Assembly (NCBI GenBank): GCA_947561395.2
Contig: OX387183.1
Location: 57,891,915 to 57,955,914, forward strand
DNA: 64,000 bases
From: Buxus sempervirens
Lineage: Eukaryota; Streptophyta; Magnoliopsida; Buxales; Buxaceae
Direction of reading: 5' to 3'
Shown piece after piece: positions 58,030-64,000 of the stretch (positions are counted from its first letter, which is position 1; each line of letters begins with the position of its first letter). The position numbers and the translations under genes were made by a program. The notes beneath the pieces are model-generated. The model was not told the origin of the DNA and made no database searches. It saw nothing but the letters and a program-made list of their open reading frames with translations.

Positions 58030-58435
58030 AGGAGCCGAAATAAATGGAAAGGTAATATTTTCGGTACGTTCATTTTTTTATGAGAGATCCACTGTAGGTC
58101 TGGTAGCCGGAAAGGACAGACTCTAAGATGAGCCGTGAGATGTACGTTGTATGCGGGGTCCTTTCCCGTGCGCGAGGTCAGCTTCTTGACCTCCAGTTTT
58201 CTCCCGGTGGATCCCTCATCAGGACGACCGATTTCCTCTACGGCGAGTTCTCTACGGCTTTTTTTACGGCCCGAATGATAAAGGGACGCGTGGATTATGA
58301 AGGTCTCGTGACATGCACAGGACCTTCATTCGTTTTTTTCCACGGGCCGACAAAGACCAACCGGTCTTCCAACCCAAAACAAATTGACCGGTTGGTCCCA
58401 AACTAAAATCATGAGACCAAATCAAAAATGTTTGG
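58030..58435. other. Upstream flank of LecRK-2, no gene seen
   Basis: No recognisable protein in the open stretch at 58128-58406. Probably promoter and intergenic DNA. It is not similar to the intergenic blocks of the other array members. Confidence 0.4.
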
Positions 58436-58439
58436 GTTT

Positions 58440-60078
58440 TCTTTGTTTTTTGAGTTTTTACCTTACGCCCAAGCGCGCCAAAATCGCATAGAAAGCATCA
58501 CTCTCGGGGTGGTGATGGTCGCAACAAGGAGAAAATACCAAGAAGAAGGAATCACAGGGTTTTTAAGCTCGATTTATATTTTTTTACAAATTATGGCTTG
58601 ACGCTCGAGCGGCTCCAAGTCGCACGTAGAGCGTCACTCTCGGGTTCTCTGAGTTTTTTAATTTAGTCTTGACGCTCGAGCGGCCCGAAATCTCCCCGAA
58701 AGTGCCATACTTGGACTTTTCTGGGTTTGCGCATGGCACGTTTGACGCTCGAGCGGCGCAAAACGTGAAGAAATTTTTAAAAACCTCGGCCAATTGGGAC
58801 CCTCCCGCTCGAGCGGCGCGAAATCGCGCCTAAAGCACCATACTTAGCGAATTTTTTAACCTCATACATTGTCCCTGCCATGGATGGACTTGTAACTAGG
58901 CACGGTTTGACTTGTACCTAGGCATGGTTGGACTTGTAACTACGCATGGTTTGACTTGTAACTAGGCATGGTTTGACTTGTAACTAGGCATGGTTTGACT
59001 TGTAACTAAGCATGGTTGGACTTGTAACTAGGCATGCATGATTGGACTTGTAACTAGGCATGGTTTGACTTGTACCTAGGCATGGTTGGACTTGTAACGA
59101 GGCATGGTTTGACTTGTACCTAGGCATGGTTTGACTTGTAACTAAGCATGGTTTGACTTGTAACTAGGCATGGTTGGACTTGTAACGAGGCATGGTTTGA
59201 CTTTTACCTAGGCATGGTTTGACTTGTAACTAGGCATGGTTTGACTTGTAACTAGGCATGGTTTGACTTGTACCTAGGCATGGTTTGACTTGTAACTAGG
59301 CATGGTTTGACTTGTACCTAGGCATGGTTGGACTTGTAACTAGGCATGGTTGGACTTGTAACGAGGCATGGTTTGACTTGTACCTAGGCATGGTTTGACT
59401 TGTAACTAAGCATGGTTTGACTCGTACCTAGGCATGGTTGGACTTGTAACTAGGCATGGTTGGACTTGTAACTAGGCATGGTTGGATTTGTAACGAGGCA
59501 TGGTTTGACTTGTAACTAGGCATGGTTTGACTTGTACCTAGGCATGGTTTGACTTGTACCTAGACATTGTTTGACTTGTACGTAGGCATGGTTTGACTTG
59601 TAACTACGCATGGTTTGACTTGTAACGAGGCATGGTGGGACTTGTAACCAGGCATGGTGGGACTTGTAATCTGGCATAGTGGGACTTGTAACTTGGCATG
59701 GTGGGACTTGTAACGAGGCATAATAAGACTTGTAACAGGGCATGGTATGACTTGTAACCGGGTATGGTGGGACTTGTAATCTTGCATGGTGGGACTTATG
59801 ACGGGGCATGGTATTACTTGTAACCGGGCATGGTGGGACTTGTAATCTGGCATGGTGGGACTTGTAACTAATATTTAATTTTAACCTATATAAATTTTCT
59901 TGTGACTTAATTTTAGTAATTTTTCTTTTGCTTCGTAATGATAATGTTGATTTCTGTGCAATTTGCCCCTGCTCGAGCGTCAAGCCATGATTTAACAAAC
60001 TTAGAAAACCTGAGAAGGCCGATTTTGCAGCAATTTGCGCCCGCTTGAACGTCAAAGCAAATTTAAGCAAAACTCAAA
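58440..60078. mobile_element. Putative non-autonomous element: inverted GCTCGAGCG arrays around a minisatellite
   Basis: At the left, a GACGCTCGAGCGG-containing unit of about 60-73 bp is repeated at 58600, 58671, 58744 and 58804. At the right, two inverted copies (GCTCGAGCGTC at 59971, GCTTGAACGTC at 60043) appear, and the outer edges TTTTTTGAGTTTTT and AAAACTCAAAAAA pair. The layout matches a terminal-inverted-repeat element with tandem units in its ends, as in some Mutator-like elements. No target duplication was established. Confidence 0.5.
58879..59870. repeat. 22-bp minisatellite, about 45 copies
   Basis: Unit CATGGTTTGACTTGTAACTAGG, with variants (GTACCTAGG, GTAACGAGG, GGTGGGACTTG). 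The rightmost ~250 bp are a distinct GGTGGGACTTGTAA subtype. The minus-strand ORFs of 97 and 184 codons are translations of the repeat, not genes. Confidence 0.95.
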
Positions 60079-60228
60079 AAAGTACGGGGAAGACGACCCC
60101 TCCATTCTCTTGCGTTTCTTTTTGTCATACATTCCTTTAATCAGGAACGTAGGATTACACTTTCTTAAAGCTTTAATTGCTTGTGCATCTTGTTGACCAT
60201 TAATTAATTAAGTGGGGAGTGCTTGCAG

Positions 60229-60640
60229 GAGTGGCTGCAACAAGGGATACGCGTTTGTTAACTTCACAAAGCCAGGAGCTGCATGGAAGTTCAACATCAG
60301 CTATCATGATCATAAGTGGGACGTCCTCCATTCCAAGAAGATATGCAAAATCACGTACGCTAGAATTCAGGTAGGATATATATATAACATCTTCCATGAT
60401 CACTTTCTTCTTCACTTAATTTGGTAGAAATTAGTTAACTACAAGCTAGCTGTTCAACAAGATAGCTAGTTAAGGCCTCAGTCTTTCTGTATCTCTCTCT
60501 CACTATTGTTCTTAAGTTTGTTTTGGTAATGGTTGTGACATCAGGGTAAGGTACAACACTTCCAAAACTTGACCTTTATGTGTGCGTCTGATGACTTACT
60601 ACTCGTCTACTTCATCCCCTACTGTGACGGTGCAGGAAAG
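60229..60640 (+). pseudogene. Fragment of a MEI2-like / TERMINAL EAR1-like RNA-binding protein gene
   Basis: Exon 60229-60370 has a TTGCAG acceptor and a CAG/GTAGGA donor. It encodes SGCNKGYAFVNFTKPGAAW, then KWDVLHSKKICKITYARIQ, the core of the C-terminal RRM typical of MEI2-like and TE1/TEL proteins (GYAFVNFTxPEAAW, WEVFNSRKICxVTYARxQ, from memory). A following piece near 60545-60640 (VQHFQNLTFMCASDDLL) resembles the next exon (EHFKNSxF...SDDYLP) but is diverged. No other part of the gene is seen on either side, so this is an isolated fragment. Confidence 0.75.
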
Positions 60641-60829
60641 GCAAAAAGTACTCGGTACAAGAAGGCCGATTTTGGGGTTCAAATCCTTGTATTTCACTTG
60701 GGTTCTTAGTCGCTGGTTCTCGAACTCCACTTCCACAAACGGGGAAGACGACCCCTCCCCGTCCTTTGGCATCAAGTTGTGTGCTGCAACGACTTCAAGG
60801 ACAAGCTTCTCTCTTGTGGGGTTATTCAT
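60640..60829 (-). pseudogene. 5' fragment of an MCTP (multiple C2 domain, FTIP/QUIRKY-like) gene
   Basis: From ATG at 60829 the minus strand reads MNNPTREKLVLEVV, then HNLMPKDGEGSSSPF, VEVEFENQRLRTQVKYKDLN, the start of the first C2 domain of plant MCTPs, which tether ER and plasma membrane at plasmodesmata. The match stops near 60675, exactly before the expected NPIWNE motif, and the rest of the ~1000-residue protein is absent. It abuts the MEI2-like fragment on the opposite strand. Confidence 0.82.
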
Positions 60830-61109
60830 CCTCTCTATACAAGAAAAACCAGGAAGAAAAGAAAGAGAGGAGAGGTAACGCAGAGAAGGGTTGTCATCGT
60901 GCCAACCCTTTTCTGCTTTAAAACTTTATAGGGGCTGAATATTAGCCGGATTGGGCAAACCAAGCCGGCTGGTTTTCTGGGCCAGCCCCTACAAATGAGT
61001 AAGTATATCACGTGAAGTCACGAGAATAAAGTTTACACGCGTCTTGCTTTAATTGACGCTGTAAAATGGCCGTAGGGGACCTCGCCGTAGAGGAAATCGA
61101 TCGTCATCA

Positions 61110-61289
61110 GGAACCCTTACGTAAGCCCCTCTTTGGACACCTCTCCATGCGTCCTATATGACAAAAGTGACTAAGGAAACTACAGACAAAATTGGTGATG
61201 GGCATGAGTCCCACCCCATCCCTATATTCTGAAATCTTGTTCGTACAGGACGGTGGAAGGATCTGAAGAGGGGTTCACGTAAGGGGTCC
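61110..61289. mobile_element. Small inverted-repeat element (MITE-like), about 180 bp
   Basis: GGAACCCTTACGTAAGCCCC at the left (61110-61134) pairs imperfectly with GAGGGGTTCACGTAAGGGG at the right (61266-61289). No target duplication is clear. Non-coding. Confidence 0.45.
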
Positions 61290-62815
61290 AGATTAGGGAT
61301 CCACAGGAAGCAAATTGATTCCTGTGATGTCTCCATCTTCTGTTCTAAAATAAAAAAGGAAAAATGTCTCCACCTTATCTCCGTTGCCTATCTAGGGTTG
61401 CTTATATGACCGGCAGAAAAATGTCTCCACATTATCTCTATTGCCTCACTTATAATGCCGGCATGGCAAGGCAGGAGCACATTTAGCCTGTGCCGGGCAA
61501 GCCGCAGACCGAGCACATAACCCATTATTCCAAGCACAGTCCAGCCTGTGACACAGCTAAGGTTCGGTTGTGGCACGCAAGCTAACAATCATCCACAGGC
61601 CGCATAATAAATTTATTATTAAAAAAATTCAGAAAAATAGAAAAAAAAAAGAAATAAATAAATAAATAACACTGAAAATTTTAAAAAAATAAATTTATTA
61701 TTTACACATTTCTTACATATATTGGGATATAATTTCCTCAAAAATTGTAAAAAAAAAAAATTAAAAAAACCCTTTCTTTTTAATGCAAGCCCCCCAAACC
61801 AGCAAGGTATGGCACACTAAAAAAATAGTAAAAAAACCCGTTCTTTTTAATGCAAGTCCTACCGGGCCAGCAAGGTATGGCATGCTATGTCGCCTGCATG
61901 TGTGCCAACTTGGCCCGACAAGCAACCCTACCTCTTCATACTACATTTATGTAGCTTTTAGGAACTTGAAAACATGCCTCATTCCTCACCGAGGCTAAGG
62001 TTGTAAAATGGTTGGATTGGGAACCTTATCCATTAACATTCAAATTTTTGAATCTGATTAAGTTTTAGGATATTCGACTCCAATTAAATATCCGATAGAT
62101 TCAAATCAAGTTAATCAACGATAATAAATCTGATTAAATAGGTTTATTCTTGCCATAAATGTATTATATAATAAGTTAATTCTTATATTTATGCCTCAAC
62201 AAAATCAAATTTAATGATTCTAACACTGAAGGATTTCTATTGCCAATATATACGTACCCATGCAAAAAGATCTAAAAAGTCTAAGAATATAAAATAATCA
62301 TAAAATACCCGGTTGGATCTTTATGAGGTCTGGTGCATGTGAATTCATGTTCGAGTCCAAATATAATCGAGTCCGAATAATCAGATCCGTATTCAAACCA
62401 TCGGATTTAAGACTAGTGCTACCATTAAACGCACTGGAGGAAACACGTTCTTTCAAACTCAGTCGGTCAGTCCGAATACTTTAGGCAAATAGACATAATG
62501 CTTTGGGCCTAAGCAGGTGCATGTCTTTGTCATCGCTATTCCTTGCTGTGGAACATAGTGAACATGCAACACCATCAAACTTTCACCTATGATGTGGAGC
62601 TTGTCTTCTTCCCCTCACAGAAATGAAAGTAGCATAGCCGGCCACGTCTTTTGTTGCCATGTGGAGATAGATATTCCTAAATTAATGTGTCTATCAATTT
62701 GATAAAACCAAAGTTAAGAGATTCAAGTTTTGCCTTTAAATACACATGCGTCTTTCTTCCTCTTACACAAACACCATATACCGATAAGAAAGATAGGCTC
62801 TAGTGATTTCTGTCT
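61290..62815. other. No gene seen; AT-rich intergenic DNA and promoter of the exon at 62816
   Basis: Contains a duplicated CCAGCAAGGTATGGCA motif (about 61799 and 61868), AT-rich tracts and ATCCGAT-rich sequence at 62040-62400. A TATA-like TTTAAATA lies at 62735-62742, about 75 bp before the ATG at 62816. Confidence 0.4.
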
Positions 62816-62881
62816 ATGGCTGAAGACCACGGGGAAACCAAACGAACCCAAGAGAATTCTGGAGACTCCACCACCAGAAAA
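62816..62881 (+). CDS. Possible first exon of an unrecognised gene, interrupted downstream
   Basis: 22 codons from ATG (MAEDHGETKRTQ, then ENSGDSTTRK) end at a good donor, AAAA/GTAAGTTG. A TATA-like box at 62735-62742 lies upstream. The expected second exon was not found before the CACTA element that starts at 63407, which would then lie in intron 1. The short hydrophilic peptide gives no family clue. Confidence 0.35.
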
Positions 62882-63406
62882 GTAAGTTGTTTCTCTTTAT
62901 TATCCTTACTATTACTAATATCCAGTATATTATGTGGTTAACATGGGCTGTCATGTGTCCGATTTGGACCCAGATTTGACCCTTACTCAATTCAAATATC
63001 TCCAGCAGTTAATGAATAAATATGGATATTGACTTTCGAATCTGAATTAATTTGGGCCAGCCTGATCCAAATATCACCTATACCATGAAAATCCATTTGG
63101 TATTTTTTTCCAAAAGTAATATTTGGTTTTGAAATTAAGAAAGTAATTTTAAAAACATCATTAACAAAATTTATTTATTTATCTTTGTGTTTTTTGGGTT
63201 CAGTTGCAGATCCCAATTTGTCTAAGCCAAATACAAATTACTTTCATTTATACGCAATTGGATTTAATTTGAACATAAACTGTTCCACCCAAATTGATCC
63301 AGGTGTGACACATGGCTGTGGGGATGATGTGTTTTTGTGCGGGTGTGTCAATATCTTTCGATACGATGATTCAGGTTGGATCTTGACCTCAGGCACCTGT
63401 TCCAGA

Positions 63407-64000
63407 CACTACAAAAAAAAAAAAGTGATATAACGACACTAATATAAGGGCAACTATATACAAGTGCCGTTATAAGTGCCTTAATACAGCATTCGTATGC
63501 AGATGCCATTATAAATGCCACTAGGAAACAATTTATTACGGCATTTTCCTACTGAATGCCATTATAAAATAATTTATTACGGCATTTTTTAATTGAATGC
63601 CCTATAAAACAATTTGTTACAACACTTATCTATCAAATGCCACTATAAAATAATTTATAAAATATTGTATTACGACACTTTATTATGAACGTCGCTATAA
63701 ATTTAAAAGAATTATTAAAAATAAAGTATTTTTTTGGGTAAATTTGTTTAATTGATGTTTTATTGAAAATAATTCAGATTTAGTTATGCAATTATTTGAA
63801 AGAAGACTTGTTCTTAATTATTTAAAGAAAACATAATTAATTACCAATTAGAAAGAATTGGATGACTGAATATGAATTAGGTTTAAAAAGTAACCCTAAA
63901 AATGAATTCTTTCCTTCTTCCTTTTTGTTGTCGATCTTTGTACTCAACGAATGAAACAGAGAAGATGCTGTCGGATGAGGGATTTCGCATGACCAGAGTA
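63407..64000 (+). mobile_element. Left end of a second CACTA element, running out of the window
   Basis: CACTACAAAAAAA at 63407 is followed by subterminal motifs (ACGGCATTTT, ATGCCATTATAAA, GTCGCTATAAA) repeated in both orientations to about 63710. The motifs resemble those at the right end of the first CACTA element (45740-45996), so the two belong to related families. The interior lies beyond 64000. Confidence 0.75.

Noticed and set aside
59516-60070. 184-codon minus-strand ORF with repeated HHARLQVPPCPVTS-like units
   Set aside because: It arises from the 22-bp minisatellite (22 is not a multiple of 3, so all frames cycle). No start context or conservation.

Overview
The window is plant nuclear DNA from a repeat-rich flowering plant. 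The evidence is L-type lectin receptor kinases, GT-AG introns, plant-only transposon families (CACTA/En-Spm with plant domains, Tat/Ogre-type Ty3-gypsy) and plant mobile domain (PMD) genes. I cannot name the species. Only one host gene looks complete: a lectin receptor kinase at 55987-57972 (-).

Layout. (1) 1-8.7 kb and 48.9-58 kb are two parts of an eroded tandem array of LecRK-IV-like genes, all on the minus strand, separated by copies of the same intergenic block. Five loci can be counted: one cut by the left edge, one 149-bp 3' remnant, one N-terminally broken copy, one inferred to be deleted, and one intact. (2) 0.9-7.4 kb is an unrelated block between two LecRK intergenic copies. It holds a solo LTR and exons of a broken MIKC*-type MADS-box gene. 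(3) 9.6-46.0 kb is a decayed CACTA transposon that also carries a PIF-like bHLH fragment. A solo LTR of probable chromovirus type (12504-43181) sits in its transposase gene, and that LTR contains two more solo LTRs and a 23.2-kb Tat/Ogre-like element (19436-42615, minus). Target-site duplications resolve almost every layer. (4) 46.0-48.9 kb is a broken gypsy fragment with another solo LTR in it. (5) 51.8-54.6 kb holds three DNA-transposon insertions (hAT, long-palindrome Mutator-like, CACTA remnant) in LecRK intergenic DNA. (6) 58.4-64 kb holds a 22-bp minisatellite between inverted repeat arrays, adjacent fragments of a MEI2/TERMINAL EAR-like gene and an MCTP (C2) gene, one orphan first exon, and the left end of a second CACTA element.

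The most unusual object is the 23.2-kb element. Besides gag-pro-pol it carries two intron-containing genes in antisense between pol and the 3' LTR: a PMD protein with an RG-rich N-terminus, and a DUF7745-like protein with a C-terminal coiled coil. Clusters of a 23-24-bp inverted module (TATCCGG-spacer-CCGGATA) occur in the LTR U3, upstream of each antisense gene, and once in the 5' leader. The leader also contains a 21-copy, 76-bp tandem array. The arrangement resembles a multi-promoter element with a shared control module. Coordinates come from reading the sequence; family names come from recalled motifs, and no database search was run.
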